A DNA stretch of 64,000 nucleotides from DASVVT01 sp036386415. Its GTDB lineage: Bacteria; Acidobacteriota; Blastocatellia; Pyrinomonadales; Pyrinomonadaceae. The notes beneath the pieces were generated by a model. The model was not told where the DNA came from, ran no database searches, and worked only from the letters and a program-made list of their open reading frames with translations. Positions 1 through 7,722 of the stretch are shown here, piece by piece. The DNA is taken from contig DASVVT010000065.1 in assembly GCA_036386415.1 (NCBI GenBank), positions 1-64,000 of the forward strand, given 5' to 3'. Every line of letters starts with the position of its first letter. The stretch's first letter is position 1. A program made the position numbers and the translations under genes.

Positions 1-56
1 TAAGCAGCGTGCGCGGTTCTTCTAAAGACCATGCACGCATTGTAACGTCATTTATC

Positions 57-121
57 TTGGCAGTGGGCATCGAACCCACTGCCAAGATGGTTCATCCATC
101 CCCGCCGCAAGCAGCGGGGCA
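57..121 (-). terminator. Tandem hairpins downstream of the 212-aa membrane protein gene
   Basis: Two hairpins lie directly after the minus-strand gene that ends at 122. The outer one (about 55-89) has a roughly 14-bp perfect stem around a 7-nt loop. The inner one (about 102-121) is a GC-rich stem with a tight loop. There is no clear T-run, so Rho-independent termination is likely but not certain. On the minus strand the loop of the long hairpin reads TTCGATG, like a tRNA T-loop, but no tRNA can be folded around it. Confidence 0.5.
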
Positions 122-760
122 TTAAGAACCTTTTTCGTAAACTTCACACATTTGTATAGGAACACTAAATAATGGGTAGGTTTCCCTAACAACTTGCCCT
201 CCGCTCTTGTATTCAACAAGAGCTTTAGCTTGGTATGTGTATATTCGCGTCCGCGTCGGTTTTAAGTTAGTAGCCTCTACGTTTATAGCGATATTAACTG
301 GCGCTATTGTTTTGCCAAGCTGAGAGTTATATATACAAAGTAGTGGCCCTGGAAACTTAAGAGTCATGAGCACATTTAATCGTGCGCTAAAAATCGGTTT
401 TGGTGTCGGCGCTGGTTGCGATATGGCCTCTCGTTCCGACGAAAGATGCTCTTGGTCTTGTCGATATTGAGAAGCAACCTGCTTACCAATAAGCCCTGCT
501 GAGATGATGCCGCCAACGGCAATACACGCCCACCTCACCCCAACGCGCCATCTGTTTATCTTTGCCCATTTCCAGAACTCGCGGGCAAGTAAGATGAAGG
601 CGGCCACAAGCACCACTGAGCCGACTATAAGATTGGTGGAGACTCCTATCAAAGCGAGCCCCCAAGCAACAAGCCCGACAATGCTGAGGGTAAAATCGAG
701 CTTGGTAAATCTGCTCGCAGATTCTTCAGGCAGTTCAAGAATGTTGTTGCCGTCAGACAT
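122..760 (-). CDS. Hypothetical membrane protein, 212 aa
   Basis: Family not recognised. The N-terminal third has hydrophobic stretches at about residues 22-60 (starting LDFTLSIVGLVAWGLALIGV) and 78-93, so two or three membrane helices are likely. A polar region (about 95-120) follows, then a C-terminal domain of about 95 residues that could form a small beta-rich soluble fold. The start at 760 is the first Met before the hydrophobic region. Three TTCGGGCAA direct repeats lie 47-93 bases upstream and may be regulatory. The gene is convergent to nothing visible and is followed by hairpins. Confidence 0.6.
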   Translation of the reverse strand: MSDGNNILELPEESASRFTKLDFTLSIVGLVAWGLALIGVSTNLIVGSVVLVAAFILLAREFWKWAKINRWRVGVRWACIAVGGIISAGLIGKQVASQYRQDQEHLSSEREAISQPAPTPKPIFSARLNVLMTLKFPGPLLCIYNSQLGKTIAPVNIAINVEATNLKPTRTRIYTYQAKALVEYKSGGQVVRETYPLFSVPIQMCEVYEKGS

Positions 761-806
761 AGCGCCACCAGCCTACCAGAATTTTCCCCGCCCGAAACAA
801 AGACTT

Positions 807-853
807 TTCGGGCAACTCCCCGCCTTTTCGGGCAAACGGGGGTATTCGGGCAA
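807..853. repeat. Three direct repeats TTCGGGCAA upstream of the 212-aa gene
   Basis: TTCGGGCAA occurs at 807-815, 827-835 and 845-853, spaced 20 and 18 bases apart, just upstream of the minus-strand start at 760. Roughly helical spacing and position suggest operator-like sites, but no regulator is identified. The rest of 761-1188 holds no convincing gene. Confidence 0.4.
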
Positions 854-1206
854 AGCTCAATTCGTTGTATACCCAAGTACCACTGTATACCTCGTAAACA
901 ATCCTCTCATATCCTCAAAATCCGCCCAAAAAAGCAGTATATCCCGTTGAATACGAAAAAGTGGATACATGGTAAACATTAGAGCGGCTCTTTGCAGTAG
1001 CTTTTCCGCGCGTCGTGTGGTCGCATATAAACCTTTTAATTATTGCACTTATCGTCACCCGTAGGCTTCTTTGCGGGTGTGGCACAAGCCTTGTAATAGA
1101 GAAGAGCAGATGGTTGAAAAGAGAAAGAAGAATAAGGGGAACGAGACCCAAAGCAACTGACCCGAAGAAACCTAAACCAAACTAAAAATTGAGAGGGGAT
1201 ACGACG

Positions 1207-1440
1207 ATGAAAAACATGAAGAAAATGACGGCGATTATGGTACTGGCAGCAGTGACAACGATGAGCACCCCGCAGGCATTCGCAGGCATGATGCTCGACG
1301 ACCGCACCAGCGGCGGCACTTGCAGAACCGGCATGATGTTGGACGACCGCGCCGGTGGCACTTGCAGAGTTGGCCTCACGTCGAGCGCCCTCGCTATCAT
1401 CTCTGCCCGCACCGCCTTAGGCATGATGCTCGACGACTAA
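1207..1440 (+). CDS. Small secreted peptide with three GMMLDD repeats
   Basis: About 77 aa from the ATG at 1207; a TTG at 1189 is in frame, but GAGAGGGG at 1191-1198 fits as the ribosome binding site for 1207. The N-terminus is a classical signal peptide: Met/Lys-rich start, hydrophobic core, and AFA just before the first GMMLDD. The predicted mature peptide begins with GMMLDD and ends with GMMLDD, with a third copy in the middle. The first two copies are followed by Arg and a GGTCR segment, giving two cysteines. No family is recognised. It stands alone and is followed by a strong hairpin terminator. Its function is unknown. Confidence 0.65.
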   Translation: MKNMKKMTAIMVLAAVTTMSTPQAFAGMMLDDRTSGGTCRTGMMLDDRAGGTCRVGLTSSALAIISARTALGMMLDD

Positions 1441-1512
1441 TTGAAACGCTTGGCCTCAAGAGTTGAGTGTCGGGGTAAGCATCGGAAAGTCGTATCCCAA
1501 GGGATCAAAAAG

Positions 1513-1549
1513 AGCGGGCGAAAGTTGATGGGCACAACTTTCGCCCGCT
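1513..1549. terminator. Bidirectional terminator between convergent transcripts
   Basis: A 14-bp perfect stem (1513-1526 with 1536-1549) encloses a 9-nt loop. On the minus strand the stem is followed by a run of five T, and on the plus strand by TTT. It sits between the peptide gene (plus) and the end of the polysaccharide cluster (minus), so it can serve both. Confidence 0.75.
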
Positions 1550-1576
1550 TTGTCGTGTCTGAAATGTGCAGAGAAC

Positions 1577-1668
1577 CTTAAACGCAAAGGGCGCAAAGGT
1601 TTTTGCGAAGGAGTTGAAACTCTCTGCGCCCTCTGCGCCTTCCTGCTTTGCGTCCCCTGCGTTTAAAT
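1577..1668. repeat. Intergenic inverted-repeat cassette, family A (AAACGCAAAGG arms)
   Basis: The left arm carries TTAAACGCAAAGGGCGCAAA and the right arm its near reverse complement ending in GCGTTTAAAT, about 45 bases apart. Four other copies are in this window (about 6276, 9690, 21640 and 45886), all between genes. Confidence 0.7.
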
Positions 1669-1699
1669 CTCTTCTTCCCTGCCTGCTTCTCAATCGAAC

Positions 1700-3331
1700 C
1701 TAAGGGGCGAGTTCACCTCTTGATTCCCTTTCGACCAGCAGGCCGAGCCCCATGATGAGATATAAGACCATCGCCACTTCCGAATCGCCCAGATTATAAT
1801 GAACCACCCCGCTGGCGAAGAAGCCAAGTATGCCGCCCAGCGCGCCGAGAGCGATCCCGCGCTCGATCCAGCCTTCAAGCTTCCCCTTCCTCACGAGCCG
1901 CCACAGCATGCGCGCGTAAATGAAGACTAGAGCGAGCCACATGAGCAGCGCCGGGACTCCCCTTTCGAGCGCCAGTTGAAGAGGCGTCGAGTGCATGTGC
2001 CCTATGGGAAGCCGCCCGTTGTCGAATAAGCCCCACTGTCGCCAGTAACGCTTGATGGAATCCATGCCGACGCCGACCAGCAGGTGGCGCGGACGGCTCA
2101 AGAGCAGTTGCAAGCCCTCACGCTGAACCGTCTCGCGCCAGCGTATCGAATCATCTTTCGGATCGAAGAAGCCCACGTTCCGCTTCTGCTGCAAAAGGAA
2201 GAGCCCCGCGAAGACGAGCGGCAGAGCGCAGGCCACCAAAATCAAGACCGTGCGGCGGCTTGCGCCGAGCGTGACGACGACGAACGCGGAGAGCAGAAAT
2301 GCCAGCCAGGAGGCGCGCGTCACAGTCAGGAGCAGCGCCGAGCCCAAACCTAACACCGCCACCAAAAGGAGCGCGCCCGTGAGCGAGCGTTTGTTTCTGA
2401 GAGCTATCAGGAGGCCAAAGGCGAGCGAGGCGATGAGCTGAAGCGCCTCCGCATAGGTCGTATAGTGGCCGTAGAAACCTGAGGCACGCCAGTCGCGCCC
2501 GCGCGACCAGCCGCCGATTCCGAGCCTCTCTTCCGGCGTCGCACCCGACAGCAGCTTTCCGCGCGGCACGTCAAAGATTGGCATCCATTCGAAGCGATAG
2601 ATTCTCACGCGCGCCGGAGCAGGAGTGGCGGCATCGCTCGTCCCGTCTACTGTCGAGAGCGCTGTGACCAGCTCTGCGGGCCTTTGAAGCCTGCGCCCGT
2701 CAACTTCGAGCAGCGTATCATTGTCACGAATCCCGGCGCTCGCCAGCGGGCTCTCCGCTCTCACACCCTCCACCTTGACGCCGCGCCCGACCAGGCGCTC
2801 GCCCAGCGTGTAGACGACGTTGACCATGCAGGAGACGATCAAAGTCAGCGCCAGCAGGCGCAGCACGCGCCGCGAGAAGACGTTCTCCGCGACGAGGTAG
2901 ACGATTGTAAAAAGGCTCGCCGCGCGCAGCTTGCCGATAGAGGTTTCAGGATCGTAAGAGCAGAGCGACGAAACGAGCGTGAGGATGAAGAAACCCAGCA
3001 GCGCATAATCTACAGGCGTCCTGTACAGGCGGCGGCGCGGGCGCACAGCGTAACAGCGCACAGCCCACAACAGCAGCCCGCACACCCAGGCGATCTGCGT
3101 CGCCGCAATCGAATGCGGCGCTGCCGCAGCGAGTATGAAGAGCCAGACGACAATCGCGCGATCGAGCCAGGAACCACGAAGGGATGAGGGATGAGGGATG
3201 AGGGATGAAGCAGAAGAAGGCAACGAACCTCTAGCCTGTGCTGCTTCTTGCCCTTCGTCTACTGCCTTCTGATTATTACTTTCCGCGTGCTCCCCGCTGA
3301 CTGCTACCTTCTGATCTGACTCATCCCTCAT
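1700..3331 (-). CDS. O-antigen ligase/polymerase-like membrane protein (Wzy_C type) with PDZ-like insertion
   Basis: 543 aa, polytopic. It resembles the O-antigen ligase/Wzy family (PF04932), which polymerises or ligates lipid-linked glycans in the periplasm. Hydrophobic helices run from about residue 57, and the family-type large periplasmic segment with GVGMDSIKRYW and GHMHSTPLQLALERG lies towards the C-terminus. Unusually, residues about 183-250 look like a PDZ domain: AESPLASAGIRDNDTLLEVD is the typical carboxylate-binding and beta-strand pattern. The first ~50 residues are polar, and part (SSLIPHPSS) is translated from an intergenic GGGATGA repeat, so the true start is uncertain. It is the last gene of the minus-strand cluster. 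Confidence 0.8.
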   Translation of the reverse strand: MRDESDQKVAVSGEHAESNNQKAVDEGQEAAQARGSLPSSASSLIPHPSSLRGSWLDRAIVVWLFILAAAAPHSIAATQIAWVCGLLLWAVRCYAVRPRRRLYRTPVDYALLGFFILTLVSSLCSYDPETSIGKLRAASLFTIVYLVAENVFSRRVLRLLALTLIVSCMVNVVYTLGERLVGRGVKVEGVRAESPLASAGIRDNDTLLEVDGRRLQRPAELVTALSTVDGTSDAATPAPARVRIYRFEWMPIFDVPRGKLLSGATPEERLGIGGWSRGRDWRASGFYGHYTTYAEALQLIASLAFGLLIALRNKRSLTGALLLVAVLGLGSALLLTVTRASWLAFLLSAFVVVTLGASRRTVLILVACALPLVFAGLFLLQQKRNVGFFDPKDDSIRWRETVQREGLQLLLSRPRHLLVGVGMDSIKRYWRQWGLFDNGRLPIGHMHSTPLQLALERGVPALLMWLALVFIYARMLWRLVRKGKLEGWIERGIALGALGGILGFFASGVVHYNLGDSEVAMVLYLIMGLGLLVERESRGELAP

Positions 3332-3352
3332 CCCTCATCCCTCATCCCTTCT
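3180..3352. repeat. GGGATGA heptamer repeats in inverted orientation, family E
   Basis: Tandem GGGATGA copies near 3180-3206 face their reverse complement (TCATCCC copies) at about 3319-3350. The same arrangement recurs at 40572-40665. The element overlaps the start of the Wzy-like gene and contributes its first codons. Confidence 0.7.
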
Positions 3353-4976
3353 AATAGGCGTCGTCGCCGCGCAGCATTACGGGCAGGGTGCGCAGGATGA
3401 TCTTCAGATCGAGCAGGAGCGACCAGTTCTCTATGTAGAAGAGGTCGAGGCGAACCATCTCTTCAAACGGCAGGCTGTTGCGCCCCGAAACTTGCCACAG
3501 ACCCGTCAGTCCCGGTTTCATATCGAGCCGCTTGCGATGCCACAGCTCGTAGGCTTCAACCTCGTAAGGGATCGGCGGTCGCGGGCCGACGATGCTCATA
3601 TCGCCGCGCAGCACGTTCAGAAGCTGCGGCAGCTCATCCAGGCTCAAGCGGCGCAGAGCGCGCCCGACGCGCGTGACGCGCGCGTCCGTAGGAATTTTGT
3701 AGACTGGCCGCTCCGTGTCGCCGAAGTTAGCCTCAGGTCGCCCCTCTATGAATTTACGCTGGAACTCACGGTGCAAGCGGTCGTCCGCGCCCACCCTCAT
3801 GGTGCGAAATTTGTAGAAGAGAAAGAGGCGTCCATCCATGCCGACGCGCTCCTGCGTGTAGAAGACGGGGCCTTCCGAGTCGAACTTGATGAGCAGGGCG
3901 ACGACAAACCAGACCGGAGAGAGAATCATCAGCGCAATCGAAGCCAGGATAATGTCGAAGGCGCGCTTGGTGATGCGCGCGGCGCTCGAAAGGGGCTCGC
4001 GAAACAGGCGTATCATCGGGAGCGCGCCGATCTGGTCGATCTCCGTCTTACGCGGCAGGCAGTTGAAGAGGCTCGGCGCGATGCGAAACTCTACGCCGCC
4101 CGGTCTGCGACCTGAGCGCATCATCACGTCAAACAGCACATCGCCCGAAACGTTCGGCTCGGCGATGATCACTTCGCACGCGCCCGATTCACGAATCGCG
4201 TCCGGCAATCCCTTGAGGTCGCTGATGACGGGCACGCCCTCGTAAGTCTCCGGCACGTTCGCAGCGTCTATGACGCCATTTTCGACCACGCCGATGACGC
4301 GATAGCCCAGGCTCGGGCGCTCGCGCATCTCGCGTATGCAGAGCGCAGCCTCCGCGCCCCGGCCCACCACCAGCGTCGGGATGAGATTAATGTCGCGCCG
4401 CCGCGCCAAGGTCTGCATGGTGCGCAAAGCAAAGCGCACCGCGCCTAAGCTCGCGAGCGCGAGAAAGAAATCGAGCACGAAGACGCCGCGCGCGTAGGAG
4501 AAGGAGCGAAACTGGAAGCCGCCGCGATACAGAAACGCCGCCGCCACGATGAGCAATGAGCCGATGGCCGTCGCCTTGAAGATGCGCAGGCCGTCGTCAA
4601 AGAAAGAGAACTGCCCGCGTAAGCGGTAGAGATCGTAATAGATGAGCGTGAGCAGGCGTATCACAACGACGAACAGGAGCAGCGCCCCGTAAGGGGCAAA
4701 GCGTTGACTCCAGTTGAAGTCGCCGCCCGCGCCCGTCTGCTCGAAAACGGAAGCGCCCTCGCGCAGGTGAAAAGCCGCGAGGAAAGATGAGACGGCGATC
4801 AACACGTCCAGGACGAAGAGCACAACCTTGACCGCCGGGATGATCCACTGCGGCACGCGCGCATTGACGCGCACCGCGCTGGCTTCGATCAAACGCTTAC
4901 TTTTTATCTCAGCTCTCATCCGTGATAGTGAATAGTAGATGGTAAATGGTGAATCGTAAAGCTGATGTCCAGACAC
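3351..4976 (-). CDS. Undecaprenyl-phosphate sugar phosphotransferase (initiating enzyme)
   Basis: 541 aa (522 from the internal Met at 4919). This is a WbaP/CpsE-type polyprenyl glycosylphosphotransferase that transfers the first sugar-1-phosphate to undecaprenyl phosphate at the inner membrane. There are about four N-terminal helices, then a Rossmann-like CoA-binding-type domain (about 195-310), then the bacterial sugar transferase domain (PF02397) from about 340. Visible motifs include FYKFRTM, SLDELPQLLNVLRGDMSIVG, PRPP and KPGLTGLWQVSGR. The first 19 residues are translated from a low-complexity intergenic repeat, so 4919 is the more likely start. It lies next to the Wzy-like gene. Confidence 0.9.
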   Translation of the reverse strand: MSGHQLYDSPFTIYYSLSRMRAEIKSKRLIEASAVRVNARVPQWIIPAVKVVLFVLDVLIAVSSFLAAFHLREGASVFEQTGAGGDFNWSQRFAPYGALLLFVVVIRLLTLIYYDLYRLRGQFSFFDDGLRIFKATAIGSLLIVAAAFLYRGGFQFRSFSYARGVFVLDFFLALASLGAVRFALRTMQTLARRRDINLIPTLVVGRGAEAALCIREMRERPSLGYRVIGVVENGVIDAANVPETYEGVPVISDLKGLPDAIRESGACEVIIAEPNVSGDVLFDVMMRSGRRPGGVEFRIAPSLFNCLPRKTEIDQIGALPMIRLFREPLSSAARITKRAFDIILASIALMILSPVWFVVALLIKFDSEGPVFYTQERVGMDGRLFLFYKFRTMRVGADDRLHREFQRKFIEGRPEANFGDTERPVYKIPTDARVTRVGRALRRLSLDELPQLLNVLRGDMSIVGPRPPIPYEVEAYELWHRKRLDMKPGLTGLWQVSGRNSLPFEEMVRLDLFYIENWSLLLDLKIILRTLPVMLRGDDAY

Positions 4977-4982
4977 TTTTTC

Positions 4983-5184
4983 GTCCCGTGAGGGACGGCG
5001 TGAAAGTAGCGAGAGCGATTCATCGCTGGGAAAGCGCGAGAGACGACGTGGAGAGTCCCGTGAGCGACGGCTGAACGCTCGCTTCGCCTGAAGTTCAGTC
5101 GTCCCTACGGGACTCTCATTGCCGGTCGGCGGTGAATCCAGCGATGAATCGCTCTCGCTACTGTCGCCTCTCCCTCACGGGACA
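4983..5184. repeat. Long inverted-repeat cassette, family D (GTCCC..GGGAC)
   Basis: Segments 5005-5029 and 5138-5162 are a 25-bp perfect inverted repeat. Outside and inside are further GTCCCGTGAGGGAC and GTCCCTACGGGAC motifs. A related cassette lies at 58574-58786. The interval 4977-5240 holds no gene, only this cassette and a short run of GATTGAC-type repeats at about 5218-5246. Confidence 0.75.
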
Positions 5185-5240
5185 AAGGATAGGTGTAGAT
5201 AAGCGCAACTTTTATCTATTCACGATTGACGATTGACGAT

Positions 5241-6257
5241 TTACGAGAGTATCAGGTCTACGATCTCTGCGCGGACGCGCAACGCGCGACGCGGAGACAT
5301 TTTTCCTTTCTTCTCTATGATTAAAGTGTCTAAATCCTCTCGCGTGCTGATGCGCCGCAGCCTGCCTTCGCGCATCAGTTCTTCGTCGAGCGCCGCAGGG
5401 CGTCCGGCGTAAATGGTCGCGGCTGGCGTGCCGAGCGCCGCCGCCTCGCGGTTCATAGTGCCGCCCGCGCTGACGACCAGATCGGCTGCGGCCACGAGGT
5501 TCGCCCCGTCGAGTGCCCTGTGCGGCAGGATCAGCTTGCGCCCCTCGCGCGCGTTGTACGCCGCGCGCTGCGACTCCGTGCGCGCCAGCAGTATGATTTT
5601 CAGCGCGGGGCGTGCTTCCAGACGCGCCATCAACTCTTCGAACAGCTCGTTATCGAAACGATGATAGAGCGCCTCGCGCGCCGGTGGACGCACGACGACG
5701 AGCACGTCAGCGGGTTCGACGCCAAGCTCCGTGAGCGTTTCCGCAAAGCGTGGGTCGGGCTCGAAGTCTGCCAGGTAAACATCTTCTTTCGTTCCGCTGT
5801 AGCGCCTGACCTTCGCGCTCCCCGCCCCGTATCTTCGCAAAGCTGCTTCCGGGAAAGCTCGGGGGACGACGACGCGCGACGCGAGCCGGAAAGCCAGATG
5901 ATTCGCGGGCTGGTGCTCATAATCCATCAGCGTGACAGTACGAAGCCTGAGCGCACGCGCTGCCGCTACATGAGCATAAGAATTATGGCTGACCGCCAGT
6001 TGGAAGCCCCGCCCGCGCGCCCATCTGAGGAGCGCACCAGCGCGCCCGACCAAATTTCCAGCCTTGCCAGCGAGACGCCCGCCGCCATGACGGCCTATCA
6101 CGACGGGCGCAAACCCCGCTGCACGCGCCAGTTCAACCGTCTGCGCAAACTCTCGCGCCGTCGTCTCGACCCGATGCCCGCGCCGCTCAAACTCCGGGAT
6201 GAGCGCGCGAAAGAAGGGAACGTGCGGCGAGTTTGCCAGGTCAACCCAGATAAGCAT
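5241..6257 (-). CDS. DUF354 family protein, predicted glycosyltransferase-like
   Basis: 338 aa, matching the DUF354 family (PF04007) along its length. It begins MLIWVDLANSPHVPFF, the family's typical start, has a GT-B-like Rossmann pattern (RRGHRVETTAREF), and near the C-terminus AADLVVSAGGTMNREAAALG, which resembles the UDP-sugar site of MurG-like GT-B enzymes. DUF354 genes often sit in surface polysaccharide loci. The exact reaction is unknown. Confidence 0.8.
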   Translation of the reverse strand: MLIWVDLANSPHVPFFRALIPEFERRGHRVETTAREFAQTVELARAAGFAPVVIGRHGGGRLAGKAGNLVGRAGALLRWARGRGFQLAVSHNSYAHVAAARALRLRTVTLMDYEHQPANHLAFRLASRVVVPRAFPEAALRRYGAGSAKVRRYSGTKEDVYLADFEPDPRFAETLTELGVEPADVLVVVRPPAREALYHRFDNELFEELMARLEARPALKIILLARTESQRAAYNAREGRKLILPHRALDGANLVAAADLVVSAGGTMNREAAALGTPAATIYAGRPAALDEELMREGRLRRISTREDLDTLIIEKKGKMSPRRALRVRAEIVDLILS

Positions 6258-6275
6258 CTGTCTCTACAAAGAGGT

Positions 6276-6369
6276 GTTTAAACGCAAAGGACGCAAAGGG
6301 CATCGCAAAGGAGTAGATTCTTGGCGATCTCCAGCGTCTTCCTCCTTTGCGTCCTTTGCCTTTAAATCT
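6276..6369. repeat. Intergenic inverted-repeat cassette, family A
   Basis: The left arm has GTTTAAACGCAAAGGACGCA and the right arm TTTGCGTCCTTTGCCTTTAA, separated by about 45 bases. It lies between the DUF354 gene start and the end of the next gene upstream. Confidence 0.7.
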
Positions 6370-6403
6370 CCATTTACTGAACCGCTCTGCTTCTCTTTTG
6401 AAA

Positions 6404-7585
6404 TCATTCGCCCTTTTCTTCTAACAGTCTGTTGAGCGCGTAGAGCATCCACGCCTGCGACCAGCGCATATAGGGCGTGCGCACGGTGTAGAAGCGGCGT
6501 CGCTGGTAGTAGAAGAATCCGGCGCGGTCGCGTAGATTGAGAAGCGCCCACCGCGCCACCTTCGCGGCCAGCTTGTGCGCGCTCTCATCCATCCATTGCA
6601 GTTCCAGCAGCGCCACCACAGCAGCGCCCGCCGAATGAGCATCTGCCGGATAAGGATTGTCATGGTAGTATTTCGGCCACCCGTCTGCAAGAAAGAAGGA
6701 ATCTTTCCAGAACTGGTAGCCGCGTCGCGTCGCGTCCGCAAACTCCTGGCGGCAATCCTCGCAAGCGGCCATGATGCGCGAGAGGCTCGTCAGGACGAAA
6801 GCCGTGTGAAAGTTGTCCGCCCGGGACTGATAACTCTCAGCGCCATAGGCCCATGAGCCGTCGGCGCGCTGGCGTTTGACGACATAACGCGCGCCGCGCA
6901 TAGCCCACGCGCGCAATTCCTCTTCCCCTGTCAGAGCGTAGACTGAGGCGAGCGTCTCCGCCGCCAGCAGGCTCGCATTGAAGACGCGCGTCCCGTCAAG
7001 CGGCGAATAGCTCCAACAAACTTCTCGCGCGCTCGCCGCGCTGCGCTTGAGGTCATTCAGAACGAAGTCGCAGGCGCTGCGTGCCACCTCCAGATACGCC
7101 TTATCTTCGAAGGCGCGCGCCGCTTCCACAAGCGCGCGTGCGGCGAAGGCGGTCGGCACGATTGTTGGCGTCCCCGACGGCGCAAAGAAGCTGCGCCCCT
7201 GCCAGTCGAAGTTGTAGCCCCATGCCGCGCCGCTCCATCCATCCAGACGCGCCGCGAGCAGCTCAACCAGGAGCGCGCGCGCCTCGGACGCAGACTCCCT
7301 TGTCCGCGCGCGTCGAAAAGCAGCGAGCGCCGCAAGAGCGAACAGCGCTGTGCCCTTCGCATTCTTTTCCGCAGGCACGCGGGCGAGGCGGCGCAGGTTC
7401 ACGGGCGAGCGCTTGAGGAGTTGTGTCCAGACGAGTCGCAGCAGGCGTGAGCGATAAAGCGGCGTCACCTGGAACAGACGGCTATTCAGCGCATCGAATG
7501 GATCGTGCCCCGCAAATTCACGCTCGCGACACCACTGAGCCAAATCTTCAGACGCGCGCTCTATCTCACTGGCCTTGATTAACAT
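6404..7585 (-). CDS. Six-hairpin (alpha/alpha-barrel) glycosidase-like protein
   Basis: 393 aa, soluble, no signal peptide. It shows the repeated helix pattern of alpha/alpha toroid proteins, with aromatic-rich segments such as SGAAWGYNFDWQGR, EVCWSYSPLDG, RQRADGSWAYGAESYQ and DNFHTAFVLTSL. Such proteins sit in many polysaccharide loci, sometimes annotated as epimerase or lyase-like. Whether it binds, epimerises or cleaves the glycan cannot be read from the sequence. It is followed by the DUF354 gene and preceded by asnB. Confidence 0.65.
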   Translation of the reverse strand: MLIKASEIERASEDLAQWCREREFAGHDPFDALNSRLFQVTPLYRSRLLRLVWTQLLKRSPVNLRRLARVPAEKNAKGTALFALAALAAFRRARTRESASEARALLVELLAARLDGWSGAAWGYNFDWQGRSFFAPSGTPTIVPTAFAARALVEAARAFEDKAYLEVARSACDFVLNDLKRSAASAREVCWSYSPLDGTRVFNASLLAAETLASVYALTGEEELRAWAMRGARYVVKRQRADGSWAYGAESYQSRADNFHTAFVLTSLSRIMAACEDCRQEFADATRRGYQFWKDSFFLADGWPKYYHDNPYPADAHSAGAAVVALLELQWMDESAHKLAAKVARWALLNLRDRAGFFYYQRRRFYTVRTPYMRWSQAWMLYALNRLLEEKGE

Positions 7586-7591
7586 AGGAGG

Positions 7592-7722
7592 AAGTAGTCA
7601 GTAGACAGTAGTCAGTAGAAAAGAAAATCCGTTGATACACTCGGACACTGAGCTTCTATGTCATAGTAGACAGAAAAGCGCCACGCTCTTTCTTTCCTAC
7701 TGACTCCTGTCTACTGACTACT
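7592..7722. repeat. Inverted-repeat cassette, family B (GTAGTCAGTAGACA arms)
   Basis: Left-arm copies of AGTAGTCAGTAGACAGTAG at about 7592-7618 face TACTGACTCCTGTCTACTGA at about 7698-7722. The right arm runs into the adjacent asnB gene and supplies its stop codon and last residues. Confidence 0.75.

Noticed and set aside
55..89. tRNA-like T-arm (TTCGATG loop) on the minus strand
   Set aside because: The stem is 14 bp and continuous, with no D or anticodon arm; it is better explained as a hairpin terminator.
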